A stretch of 40,292 bases of DNA, from the NCBI GenBank assembly GCA_029940715.1, contig JAPYTU010000003.1:1-40292 (forward strand), in the 5' to 3' direction. The translations under genes were made by a program, and so were the position numbers. The notes under the pieces were generated by a model, which was not told the origin of the DNA, did no database searches, and was given only the letters and a program-made list of their open reading frames with translations. This stretch comes from Cytophagales bacterium. Lineage in GTDB: Bacteria > Bacteroidota > Bacteroidia > Cytophagales > MED-G16. Of the stretch, positions 7,748 to 15,706 are shown one piece after another (position 1 is the first letter of the stretch; the number at the start of each line of letters is the position of its first letter).

Positions 7748-8936
7748 AATTGGTATAATTAAAGAAAATAAAATTCCAACTGATAATAGGGCTCCTCTAA
7801 CTCCAAAACAGGCCAAAAAAATTCAAAATAATGGAATAGACATAGTTTGTCAAACTAGCGATATAAGATGCTTTTCTGATATAGAATACAAAAAATATAA
7901 TATCAAAATTGTTGATAATCTAGATGATCGCGATATCATTTTTGGAATTAAAGAAGTTCCAATAAAAAATTTGATAAAAAATAAAACTTATTTTTTCTTT
8001 TCACACACTATTAAAAAACAACCTCAAAATGAGAAATTGCTTAAAGAAGGCATTAAAAAAAAGATAAAACTTATAGATTATGAATGTTTAATAGAAAACA
8101 ATTTACGAATTATTGCTTTTGGAAAATATGCTGGTATCGTTGGATCATATAATTCATTACTTGCATATGGAATAAAAACAAAAAAATTTTATTTAAAAAG
8201 TCTATCTAAATTCAAAGACTATAAAAATTTAAAAAATAAAATTAAAAATATTAAAATAAATGAAGCTTTTAAAATTTTAATTATAGGTAATGGTAAAGTA
8301 GCAAATGGAGCAACAGAACTGCTCGATTTATTAAAAATAAAAAAAATAAATACATCAAATTATATTAATAAGGAATATTCATACCCTGTATATTGTCAAC
8401 TTGAAGTCACTGATTATATGAAAAACCCCGATGACACTAGCTTTGTTGAGAACGAATATTTTAATAATCCAAAACTATTTAAGTCAAATTTTTATAAATA
8501 TAGTAAAGCAACAGATATTTTAATTAATGCAGCCTACTGGGATCCTAAATCACCAAAATTATTTGAAGAAGACTTTATAATGAATAAAAATTTTAAAACT
8601 AGAGTTATTGGAGATATAAGTTGTGATATAAATGGAGCCATACCATGCACAAAAAAGGCTTCTACAATAAAAGACCCATTTTATGATTACAATTCAAAAA
8701 CAAAAAATATAGAAAAAGCTTTTAACAACAAAAGTAATATCACTATTATGGCTGTTGATAACTTGCCATCCGAACTCCCAAAAGATTCTTCCAAATTTTT
8801 TGGAGAAATTATTATCAAAAAAATAATTCCTCTAATTGCATCTGCAAAAAGATCAAGTATTATTGAAAATGCTACAATAATAAAAAATGGTCAGTTAACC
8901 CCTAAATATGATTATTTAACGGACTATATTAAATGA
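7740..8936 (+). CDS. LYS1-type saccharopine dehydrogenase-like oxidoreductase
   Basis: A 398-residue NAD(P)-dependent enzyme of the alanine dehydrogenase/PNT fold. The N-terminal half has IGIIKENKIPTDNRAPLTP (substrate-binding start) and the central Rossmann segment has LIIGNGKVANGA. The C-terminal blocks GDISCDINGAIPCT, STIKDPFYDY and MAVDNLPSELPKDSS are characteristic of saccharopine dehydrogenases (L-lysine forming) and of the plant/animal LKR/SDH homologues. The expected reaction links lysine, 2-oxoglutarate and saccharopine. It overlaps gltX by 8 nt, so translation is probably coupled, and its stop abuts the convergent folE stop with no spacer. The direction of the reaction in this organism is unknown; an alanine-dehydrogenase label would be less specific. 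Confidence 0.82.
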   Translation: MIKIGIIKENKIPTDNRAPLTPKQAKKIQNNGIDIVCQTSDIRCFSDIEYKKYNIKIVDNLDDRDIIFGIKEVPIKNLIKNKTYFFFSHTIKKQPQNEKLLKEGIKKKIKLIDYECLIENNLRIIAFGKYAGIVGSYNSLLAYGIKTKKFYLKSLSKFKDYKNLKNKIKNIKINEAFKILIIGNGKVANGATELLDLLKIKKINTSNYINKEYSYPVYCQLEVTDYMKNPDDTSFVENEYFNNPKLFKSNFYKYSKATDILINAAYWDPKSPKLFEEDFIMNKNFKTRVIGDISCDINGAIPCTKKASTIKDPFYDYNSKTKNIEKAFNNKSNITIMAVDNLPSELPKDSSKFFGEIIIKKIIPLIASAKRSSIIENATIIKNGQLTPKYDYLTDYIK

Positions 8937-9599
8937 TTATTTAATTCCCGAATTTAATAATTTATAAAATTCATTCCTTTTATTATAAACATTAAAATCA
9001 CCACCATACATTTCAGTAATTGTAGAACAAGAATCATCTTTTATTCCTCTAGAAGTAACACATAAATGCTTTGCATCAATTACCACCATCACATTTTCAG
9101 TATCTAAAACAGTAATGAGTTCATTATAAATTTGAGTAGTTAATCTCTCTTGAACTTGAGGCCTATCAGAATAATATTTTACTATTCTGTTTAATTTTGA
9201 CAACCCAATTACTTTTCCACTTGAAATATAAGCTATATGAGCTTTTCCAATAATAGGTAAAAAATGGTGTTCACAAGTTGTATTAAGATTAATATTTTTT
9301 TCGATAAGCATCTTATTATAATTATACTTATTTTCAAACAATGAAATTTTAGGTTTATTCCTTGGATCTAAACCACCAAATATTTCATTAACATACATTT
9401 TTGCAACTCTATATGCTGTTCCTTTTAAACTATCATCATTTAAATCCAACCCTAACTCATCCAAAATAATCCTAAAATGATTTTCTATTGTTTTTATTTT
9501 TTCAAAATTAGATTTATTAAAAGCATTCTCTTTTAATGGTGTTTCAATTGAAAAATGTTCATGATTATCTCCTATCAATTCAATTTGTTTTGTTTCCAT
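8937..9599 (-). CDS. folE: GTP cyclohydrolase I
   Basis: A 220-residue FolE that converts GTP to 7,8-dihydroneopterin triphosphate, the first step of folate and biopterin synthesis. Zinc ligands are visible in NTTCEHHFLPI (Cys and His) and in AKHLCVTSRGI (second Cys). GLSKLNRIV and RPQVQERLT are the other family signatures. The first 35 residues are a variable extension. It is the last gene of the minus-strand run 14913-8937, 69 bp after glnS. A pterin dehydratase gene at 22358-22588 points to further pterin chemistry in the cell. Confidence 0.96.
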   Translation of the reverse strand: METKQIELIGDNHEHFSIETPLKENAFNKSNFEKIKTIENHFRIILDELGLDLNDDSLKGTAYRVAKMYVNEIFGGLDPRNKPKISLFENKYNYNKMLIEKNINLNTTCEHHFLPIIGKAHIAYISSGKVIGLSKLNRIVKYYSDRPQVQERLTTQIYNELITVLDTENVMVVIDAKHLCVTSRGIKDDSCSTITEMYGGDFNVYNKRNEFYKLLNSGIK

Positions 9600-9668
9600 A
9601 GTTATAAGATTAGATTTAATTCAATTATACTTATTAAGTATATAAAAGTTTCATTAATAGAACAATAA

Positions 9669-11369
9669 TTAATTATTATTTTTCGATGTATCTCTTAAAG
9701 TAGTCGTTCTATTAAAAACCATATTATTATTATCACAATTATCTAGTTTAAAATATCCTTTTCTTTGAAATTGAAAATAATCATCATTTGAAGCTTTTTT
9801 TATAGATGGCTCAGCATAAACATTATCTAAAATTAATAATGACTGAGGATTAATATGAGACTTAAAATCGACTGATTGATCTCCATCTGGTGATTCTTTT
9901 TTAAAAAGTCTATCATAAACTCTAACATTTATATTAACTGCTTTACTTTTAGAAACCCAATGGATTGTTCCTTTTATTTTTCTTTTACTTTCAGGACTAC
10001 CAGATCCACTCCTAGATAAGGGGTCATAAGTACAATAAATTCTTTTTATTTGACCAAAACTATCTTTTTCTACTGAATTAGCTTTAATAATATAAGCATT
10101 TTTTAATCTTACTTCTTTTCCTATTGAAAGTCTAAAATATTTTCTATTTTCTTCTTCTTTAAAATCATCCCTTTCTATATAAAGATATTTAGAAAAAGGA
10201 ACATTTCTAAAACCATAACTGTCATCTTCAGGATTATTTTCAGCTTCTAAAATTTCTTCATTCCCATCAGGATAATTATCAATAATTAACTCAACAGGAT
10301 CTAAAACTACCATAACTCTTTTTGATATTTTATTTAATGTTTCCCTTGCGCAATAATCAAGCAAAGCATAATCAATTATATTTTCTCTTTTAGCCACACC
10401 TATTTTATCACAAAAATTAATAATTGATATAGGAGGAATACCTCTTCGTCTTAATCCAGATATTGTTGGCATTCTTGGATCATCCCATCCAGAAACAAGA
10501 TTTAACTCTACTAATTCAGCTAATTTTCTTTTACTCATTACTGTATAAGAAAGGTTTAATCGAGCAAATTCTCTTTGTTTAGGAATAATAGAATTATCGT
10601 CATTAGGTATTTTATTTAAAAACCAATCATATAATTCGCGATGTACTTCAAATTCTAAAGTACAAAAAGAATGAGATATTGATTCAATAAAATCAGACTG
10701 ACCATGAGCCCAATCATAAGTAGGATAAATTTTCCACTTATTTCCAGTTCTATGATGAGATGCATTAATAATTCTATACATCACAGGATCTCTCATATGC
10801 ATATTATGAGAACTCATATTAATTTTTGCTCTTAATACACAATCTCCAGACTTAAAATCTCCTCTTTTCATTTTCTCAAAAAGACTCAAATTTTCATCAA
10901 CACTTCTATTTCTAAATGGACTTTCCTTACCTGAGGAAGTAGGAGAACCCCTTTGAAGGGAAATTTTTTCTTGACTTTGATCATCTACGTACGCATCATT
11001 ATTTTTTATTAAAACAATAGCCCACTCATATAATTGATTGAAATAATCTGATGCATAACACTCCGAGGTATAATTGAAACCTAACCATTTAATATCTTGT
11101 TTAATTGATTCAATAAATTCAATGTCTTCTTTTTGAGGATTAGTATCATCAAATCTTAAATTAACTGAAGCACCAAATTTAATACCCAACCCAAAATTTA
11201 TACTAATTGATTTTGCATGACCTATATGTAAAAATCCATTAGGTTCAGGAGGAAATCTGAATTTTAAACTTTCTTTTTTTAAATTATTATCTAGATCAGA
11301 TCTAATAAGATCACTTAAAAAATTATCTTTCTGATTTAAAAATGTAGATTTTATAATTGAATCATTCAT
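9669..11369 (-). CDS. glnS: Glutaminyl-tRNA synthetase
   Basis: A 566-residue class I synthetase that charges tRNA-Gln directly. HIGH is present as LHIGHAKS (HIGH at 48-51) and KMSKS as VMSKRK (278-282). RFPPEPNGFLHIG, LRFDDTNP, PTYDWAHGQSD and FEVHRELYDW are GlnRS-specific. The C-terminal third is the two-beta-barrel anticodon-binding region. Presence of GlnS together with GltX means tRNA-dependent amidation is not needed for Gln here. It follows purE after 10 bp, likely in one transcript. Confidence 0.97.
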   Translation of the reverse strand: MNDSIIKSTFLNQKDNFLSDLIRSDLDNNLKKESLKFRFPPEPNGFLHIGHAKSISINFGLGIKFGASVNLRFDDTNPQKEDIEFIESIKQDIKWLGFNYTSECYASDYFNQLYEWAIVLIKNNDAYVDDQSQEKISLQRGSPTSSGKESPFRNRSVDENLSLFEKMKRGDFKSGDCVLRAKINMSSHNMHMRDPVMYRIINASHHRTGNKWKIYPTYDWAHGQSDFIESISHSFCTLEFEVHRELYDWFLNKIPNDDNSIIPKQREFARLNLSYTVMSKRKLAELVELNLVSGWDDPRMPTISGLRRRGIPPISIINFCDKIGVAKRENIIDYALLDYCARETLNKISKRVMVVLDPVELIIDNYPDGNEEILEAENNPEDDSYGFRNVPFSKYLYIERDDFKEEENRKYFRLSIGKEVRLKNAYIIKANSVEKDSFGQIKRIYCTYDPLSRSGSGSPESKRKIKGTIHWVSKSKAVNINVRVYDRLFKKESPDGDQSVDFKSHINPQSLLILDNVYAEPSIKKASNDDYFQFQRKGYFKLDNCDNNNMVFNRTTTLRDTSKNNN

Positions 11370-11379
11370 TAATAATCAA

Positions 11380-11859
11380 TTATAAACTTGCATTATCTTT
11401 TTCAACCTTTTGAGCTAAATCTGTTTTAAATTTTTTAACAGCATTTGAAATTTCTTGATTTGAAATTCCAATCATCTGAGCAGCCAATATTCCTGCATTT
11501 TTTGCTCCATTTATAGCGACTGTTGCAACAGGAATTCCACTAGGCATTTGAACAGTAGACAATAAAGAATCCCAACCATCAATAGAATTTGAACTTTTAA
11601 TAGGAACTCCTATTACCGGTAAAGTTGTTAAAGATGCCATTACACCAGCTAGATGAGCAGCTCCTCCAGCTCCTGCAATAATTACCTTAGTACCATTATC
11701 AATTGCAGATTCTGAAAATTCAGCAGCTCTTTTTGGTGTTCTATGAGCAGACATAATTGAAACATCATTTTTAATACCGAAATAATCTAATATTTTAGAT
11801 GCTTCTCGCATAACTGGTAAATCTGATTTGCTTCCCATTACTATTGATACTTTTTCCAT
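11380..11859 (-). CDS. purE: N5-carboxyaminoimidazole ribonucleotide mutase PurE
   Basis: A 159-residue class I PurE that converts N5-CAIR to CAIR in purine synthesis. The GSKSDLPVM, SAHRTPKRAAEF, IAGAGGAAHLAGVMAS and LPVIGVPIKSS motifs are all present, giving the phosphate site and catalytic His. Length is typical. It lies 46 bp downstream of the HisA-like gene and 10 bp upstream of glnS. PurK, its usual partner, is not adjacent. Confidence 0.96.
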   Translation of the reverse strand: MEKVSIVMGSKSDLPVMREASKILDYFGIKNDVSIMSAHRTPKRAAEFSESAIDNGTKVIIAGAGGAAHLAGVMASLTTLPVIGVPIKSSNSIDGWDSLLSTVQMPSGIPVATVAINGAKNAGILAAQMIGISNQEISNAVKKFKTDLAQKVEKDNASL

Positions 11860-11905
11860 AAAATTTATTTTGAAATTATTAAAAAGGTAAAACTAAACAA
11901 TAAGT

Positions 11906-12628
11906 TTAATTTTTTATATAATTCTTTACATCATCAAAGGAAATATTTCCTTCATAAAAAGCCTTTCCAAAAATTGCATTTTGAATTCCTAACTCTTTTA
12001 ATTTATATAAATCATTTAAACTTCTTATTCCTCCTCCAACTGTTAAAATAAGATTAGGAAATTTTTTAATAATTTTTTTGTACATCCTGATAGGAGGACC
12101 CTTTAATGAACCATCTCTAGTAACGTCAGTAACTTTAACATTTAGAAGTCCTTTTGATTGAAAATAATTTATATGATCAAAAACATTAATTTTAGTTTTC
12201 TGCTTCCAGCCATTAATCTTTAGACAATCATTAATTGTATCAGCTGCAAGAACAATTTTTTTATTTCCCCAAGACATTAGACAATTTACAAATTTATGTT
12301 TATCATATACAGGAAGTGTACCAAGCGTTACCTTACTTGCACCAGCAACAAAAGCCCCCCCTATTTGCTCCATAGTTCTTAATCCACCTGAATAATTTAT
12401 TTTCAATTTTGAAAATTGACTCAATATTTCTAACAATATAAAATTATTCTTTTCTAAAAATTTTGCTGAACCTAAATCAACAAGATAAACTTCTTTAATA
12501 CCAACATCTTCAAATTTTTTTAACAAATCTATTGGACTAACATCATAAACTTTTAAGGTTCTCAAATCACCAGATTTAACCCTAACAGTTTTGTTGTTCT
12601 TTATATATATCGATGCAATTATATTCAT
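11906..12628 (-). CDS. HisA-like phosphoribosyl-binding TIM barrel, catalytic Asp replaced
   Basis: A 240-residue TIM barrel that aligns over its whole length with HisA (ProFAR isomerase). Both phosphate-binding loops are present: SGGLRT near residue 80 and VGGGIRS near residue 200. AADTINDC holds the second general acid/base Asp and TDVTRDGSLKGPP is the HisA signature. However, the N-terminal segment that reads PAIDL in HisA reads ASIYI here, so the essential Asp 8 is Tyr 8. The usual DLDGAK is DLGSAK. No other his gene is near; the neighbours are purE and a response regulator. It could be a diverged HisA, or a HisA-derived protein with another role. Family confidence is high, activity doubtful. 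Confidence 0.8.
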   Translation of the reverse strand: MNIIASIYIKNNKTVRVKSGDLRTLKVYDVSPIDLLKKFEDVGIKEVYLVDLGSAKFLEKNNFILLEILSQFSKLKINYSGGLRTMEQIGGAFVAGASKVTLGTLPVYDKHKFVNCLMSWGNKKIVLAADTINDCLKINGWKQKTKINVFDHINYFQSKGLLNVKVTDVTRDGSLKGPPIRMYKKIIKKFPNLILTVGGGIRSLNDLYKLKELGIQNAIFGKAFYEGNISFDDVKNYIKN

Positions 12629-12671
12629 ATACTCTAGTAGGTAATTAAAATAAAAATGTAAAACAAATAAA

Positions 12672-13364
12672 TTAGTCTAAAACCATCAACTTAAATCCAT
12701 GACCATGAATTGTTTTTATTTGAACTTTGTCATTATGACTAAGATATTTTCTCAATTTAGCAATGTAGACATCCATACTTCTTGCATTATAATAAGAATC
12801 ATCACCCCAAATTTTTATTAAAGCATGATTTCTATCTACTTTTTCATTCAAATTAATACAAAATAATTTTAATAATTCATTCTCCTTAGTTGTTAAATTA
12901 ATTTTGGTGGTTCCAACAATTAACAAATTTTGCTTATGGAAAAAAGTAAAACTAGCAAACTTAAATTCGTCCTCTAATTCTATAACTTTTTTCTTTGGTA
13001 ATCTTTTTTGAATAGCCTTAATTCTAACTAAAAGTTCGTCAATGCTAAATGGTTTGGTTAAATAATCATCAGCTCCAATTTTAAATGCTTTTAAAACATT
13101 TTCTTTTTTAGATTTTGCTGTTAAAAATATTATAGGAATTTTATCATCTATTTTTCTTATATCTTGAGCAAGAGAAAATCCATCTTTTTTAGGCATCATA
13201 ATATCTAGGACAACAAAATCATATTGTTGATTTAAAAATTTTTTTAAACCAATCTCACCATTTTCAGCAATATCTGTATCAAACCCCTTCATTGATAAAT
13301 ATTCTAACAATACTTTACCAAGATTTGGATCATCTTCAACTATTAGTATTTTATTATTTTCCAT
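12672..13364 (-). CDS. OmpR/PhoB-type response regulator (RprY-like)
   Basis: Receiver domain (about 1-120) with acidic pocket VEDD, phospho-acceptor Asp in VVLDIMMPKKDG (about residue 54), Thr in FLTAKS and Lys in LTKPF. The C-terminal winged-helix DNA-binding domain contains RSMDVYIAKLRKYL and IHGHGFKL, typical of the Bacteroidota RprY group. I use the ATG at 13364; the reading frame can be extended only to a TTG two codons upstream. The start lies 11 nt inside the end of the kinase gene, so the pair is co-translated. Function: transcriptional response to the partner kinase signal. Confidence 0.93.
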   Translation of the reverse strand: MENNKILIVEDDPNLGKVLLEYLSMKGFDTDIAENGEIGLKKFLNQQYDFVVLDIMMPKKDGFSLAQDIRKIDDKIPIIFLTAKSKKENVLKAFKIGADDYLTKPFSIDELLVRIKAIQKRLPKKKVIELEDEFKFASFTFFHKQNLLIVGTTKINLTTKENELLKLFCINLNEKVDRNHALIKIWGDDSYYNARSMDVYIAKLRKYLSHNDKVQIKTIHGHGFKLMVLD

Positions 13365-14913
13365 TATCAATTTTAAATTTAATTAAAAATACAGAACCTT
13401 TGTTCTTATTGCTAGTTACCTGAATTGATGCGTCATGTTTTTCAAGCATATTTTTAACATAAGATAATCCTAAACCAAAACCCTTTACGTTATGAACATT
13501 GCCCTGTGGTTCTCTAAAAAATTTTTCAAAAATCTTATTAAAATTTCCTTTTTTTATACCAATTCCTTTATCAGCAATTTCAACAAATAAACTATCATTT
13601 TTATTATATGTTTTTACTAATATATCTGGATTTTCAACACTATACTTATTTGAATTATCTAATAAATTATTAATAATATTTAAAAGATGGACTCTGTTGC
13701 CATTTATAAATGAATTTCTAGCTTCTAGCTTCTGAGTTATAATTCCCTTTCTTTTTTCTATTTTAAATTTTATAATATCAACAGCTTTAGATAATATTAA
13801 ATGAATATCAAGTCTTTTAAAATCCAATTGTAAATTACCTTTCTCTAAAGTTGCAATTTGTAAAACCCTTTCAACTTGACTACTCAATCTTTTATTTTCA
13901 TCATCAATAATTCCTATGTATTTATCTTTAATTTTAGATGATCTATTTAAGTCGGCATCCATAAGAGCTTCGCAAGCAAGAGATATAGTTGAAATTGGAG
14001 TTTTAAGTTCATGTGTCATATTATCTATAAACTCATTTTTAATATCCGATAATTTTTTTTGTTCAAAGACCTTCAGGACAACATAATAAAAACAAATGAT
14101 AACTATAATTATAAATATTAAAGAGAAAAATAAATTCATCTGAGATCCCTTCATCAAAAAAGTGTTTTTATTAGGGAAATAAAGTCTAAGCTCTAAATCT
14201 GACTCTATTAAATCATTTTCAAACAAATTAATTTTATATATAGAATTAAATATTTTAATGTTTTCAGAATTTGACAATACTATTTCTTTTGATGTAGTAT
14301 TGATAACTATAAACCCGAAATCTATATTTATATTTCTTGTTGATAGAGCTTTAGATATCATATTTTGTATGACAGAAACATCAAGATCTAATGATATAGA
14401 CTTATCATTACTTAATAATTTATTTAATACAATTTGAATCATTTCAGACTTATCTAAGACCTTATCTATCTCTTTCTGTAAACTAGAATCGATTTTAAAA
14501 TCATCCAGATTCTCAACTAAAACAGAAGCATTAATATCTGAAGTACGATTATCATTATCGAAATTACTACCAGATTCAATATCAAATTGCAAAGAATTAG
14601 ATTTAAGCCCTTTATCAAGGTTATTTTCATCAATAGTTTTTTTACTAAACGTGTTTTCAATTAACTCAATCTGACCACTTTCAGTACTTCTATTTATTTT
14701 AAACTGTGCCTGCAAATTATCTTTAGTAAGATTTATTATTTCTTTTTCTTCAAGTCTTCTATTAACGTAAAAGAGAGCATCTTGAACATTTTTATTAAAC
14801 CTATCCTCATTCAATTCATTAATATCTAAAATCCAATTAAACTGGAAATAAAGAATAGCTAGTAATGAGGTTACTAGCAAAACAATGATTGAAATAAATT
14901 TACCTTTTGACAT
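13354..14913 (-). CDS. Membrane sensor histidine kinase (RprX-like)
   Basis: A 519-residue kinase with TM1 at about 7-27, a periplasmic sensor region of about 230 residues (28-258), and TM2 at about 261-281. The HisKA domain follows with phospho-acceptor His 301 in DNMTHELKTPIST, then a HATPase domain with the N box (NNLLDNSNKYS), G1 (DKGIGIK), F box (FEKFFREP) and G2 (GFGLGLSYV). There is no clear HAMP domain. The cognate regulator overlaps downstream. The sensor region is rich in Ser/Asp/Asn and shows no recognisable ligand-binding fold. The first gene of the minus-strand run, it has a possible promoter at 14921-14928. Confidence 0.93.
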   Translation of the reverse strand: MSKGKFISIIVLLVTSLLAILYFQFNWILDINELNEDRFNKNVQDALFYVNRRLEEKEIINLTKDNLQAQFKINRSTESGQIELIENTFSKKTIDENNLDKGLKSNSLQFDIESGSNFDNDNRTSDINASVLVENLDDFKIDSSLQKEIDKVLDKSEMIQIVLNKLLSNDKSISLDLDVSVIQNMISKALSTRNINIDFGFIVINTTSKEIVLSNSENIKIFNSIYKINLFENDLIESDLELRLYFPNKNTFLMKGSQMNLFFSLIFIIIVIICFYYVVLKVFEQKKLSDIKNEFIDNMTHELKTPISTISLACEALMDADLNRSSKIKDKYIGIIDDENKRLSSQVERVLQIATLEKGNLQLDFKRLDIHLILSKAVDIIKFKIEKRKGIITQKLEARNSFINGNRVHLLNIINNLLDNSNKYSVENPDILVKTYNKNDSLFVEIADKGIGIKKGNFNKIFEKFFREPQGNVHNVKGFGLGLSYVKNMLEKHDASIQVTSNKNKGSVFLIKFKIDNGK

Positions 14914-14920
14914 TATAACA

Positions 14921-14928
14921 CAAATTTA
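14921..14928 (-). promoter_or_regulatory. Possible TAnnTTTG promoter of the kinase operon
   Basis: The minus strand reads TAAATTTG, an exact TAnnTTTG match, 7 nt before the kinase ATG. A TTG (minus strand, 14947-14945) lies 16 nt further upstream, close to the usual -33 spacing. If used, the transcript would begin almost at the ATG. Confidence 0.35.
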
Positions 14929-14996
14929 AAGAAAGTATCTATTTCAATAGAATTTAACGTCTATTAGTAATTTTTATTTAATTAATTTTAACTCAA

Positions 14997-15071
14997 GGGT
15001 TATTAGCTCAGTTGGTTCAGAGCACTGCCTTGACAGGGCAGGGGTCACTGGTTCGAATCCAGTATAACCCA
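14997..15071 (+). tRNA. tRNA-Val (anticodon GAC)
   Basis: A complete 75-nt cloverleaf: acceptor GGGTTAT/ATAACCC, D stem GCTC/GAGC, anticodon stem CTGCC/GGCAG with loop TTGACAG (anticodon GAC), variable loop GGGTC, T stem ACTGG/CCAGT with loop TTCGAAT, and discriminator A. The 3' CCA is not encoded (ACT follows). It is the only tRNA in the window. A degenerate copy of its last 24 nt occurs at 15665-15688. Confidence 0.97.
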
Positions 15072-15074
15072 CTA
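15051..15074 (+). repeat. tRNA-Val 3' end, attL-like copy
   Basis: The T-loop to acceptor end of tRNA-Val plus CTA. It matches 15665-15688 at 21 of 24 positions, including an uninterrupted ATAACCCACTA. tRNA 3' ends are classic targets of tyrosine integrases. Confidence 0.6.
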
Positions 15075-15160
15075 ATTATAATTCATTCTTAACATATTTA
15101 TTATTACTAGTTATGTAATAAAAATAATTTTTTATCTTCATCTAACAAAAATAAAATGAT

Positions 15161-15652
15161 ATGAAAAAAATAATTATGATTGCGTTAGTTTGTATTCTAA
15201 CGTCTTGTGCCCAAAACCAACAAAACCCAAACTTTGAAAAAAATGTTGAATTAGCTAAAAATTGGTTTAACACATTCACGGCTGAGGATTTAGAAGGTTG
15301 TGCTAAATTAATGAGCGATGATGTTGAATGGAGAAGTTGTCTTTATGGTGATCCACTTATGGATAAAGAAGCTACAATTACGTATATGAAGGGTTGGCAA
15401 GATGCTATGGAAAATATAACGTATACACCTGAAAATTACCTTCCTGGAGTTGATCCTGAAACAGGACAATTAAATGGTAGTGTGAGAACTTATGGAACTT
15501 GGACAGGAACAAACACAGAATCTGGAAAAAGTTTTGAGATATACATGTATCACTATTTTACGTTCAATGACGAAGGTAAAATTATTAATTCTGGTGATTT
15601 TGGAGATGCAACAGGAATGCTTCTAGCAGTTGCACCTGATGAAGTAGAATAA
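15161..15652 (+). CDS. NTF2/SnoaL-like lipoprotein
   Basis: A 163-residue protein with a lipoprotein signal peptide (MKKIIMIALVCILTSC, Cys 16) and one NTF2/SnoaL-like cone domain. NTF2-type features are the helix VELAKNWFNTFTAEDLEGCAKLMSDDVEWR, the central segment TITYMKGWQDAM, and beta strands ending MYHYFTFNDEGKI. Such domains bind small ligands or act as polyketide-cyclase-like enzymes, and no specific function can be given. In a hand count of 15301-15360 the coding strand is about 35% GC with G over C and T over A, unlike neighbouring plus-strand genes (A over T). That, and its position between the tRNA and its partial repeat, suggests transfer. Confidence 0.8.
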   Translation: MKKIIMIALVCILTSCAQNQQNPNFEKNVELAKNWFNTFTAEDLEGCAKLMSDDVEWRSCLYGDPLMDKEATITYMKGWQDAMENITYTPENYLPGVDPETGQLNGSVRTYGTWTGTNTESGKSFEIYMYHYFTFNDEGKIINSGDFGDATGMLLAVAPDEVE

Positions 15653-15664
15653 ATTAAAATATAA

Positions 15665-15688
15665 GTTCGATCCCAGCATAACCCACTA
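15665..15688 (+). repeat. Partial copy of tRNA-Val 3' end, attR-like
   Basis: It begins within the T loop and ends after the acceptor strand and CTA. Three mismatches to 15051-15074 (repeat positions 7, 8 and 13). The sequence just upstream (ATAA) cannot form the 5' half of a T stem, so this is not an intact tRNA. Confidence 0.6.
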
Positions 15689-15706
15689 TTTTTAAATTTA
15701 AAAATT

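Larger units (their letters stand above)
15074..15688 (+). mobile_element. Possible integrated segment between tRNA-Val and a tRNA 3'-end remnant
   Basis: About 615 bp lie between the tRNA end and the partial copy of its 3' end. The segment carries a single gene (NTF2-like lipoprotein) whose coding strand is G- and T-rich, opposite to the other plus-strand genes here. No integrase gene is inside, so this could be the residue of a larger element or the scar of a lost tandem tRNA. Confidence 0.35.

Noticed and set aside
13368..13370. TTG start for the response regulator
   Set aside because: An ATG two codons downstream gives the standard receiver N-terminus; the TTG adds only two residues.
15620..15688. 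Second complete tRNA gene
   Set aside because: Only the 3' part matches; the bases before it are the end of the NTF2-like gene and a short AT spacer and cannot form the other arms.
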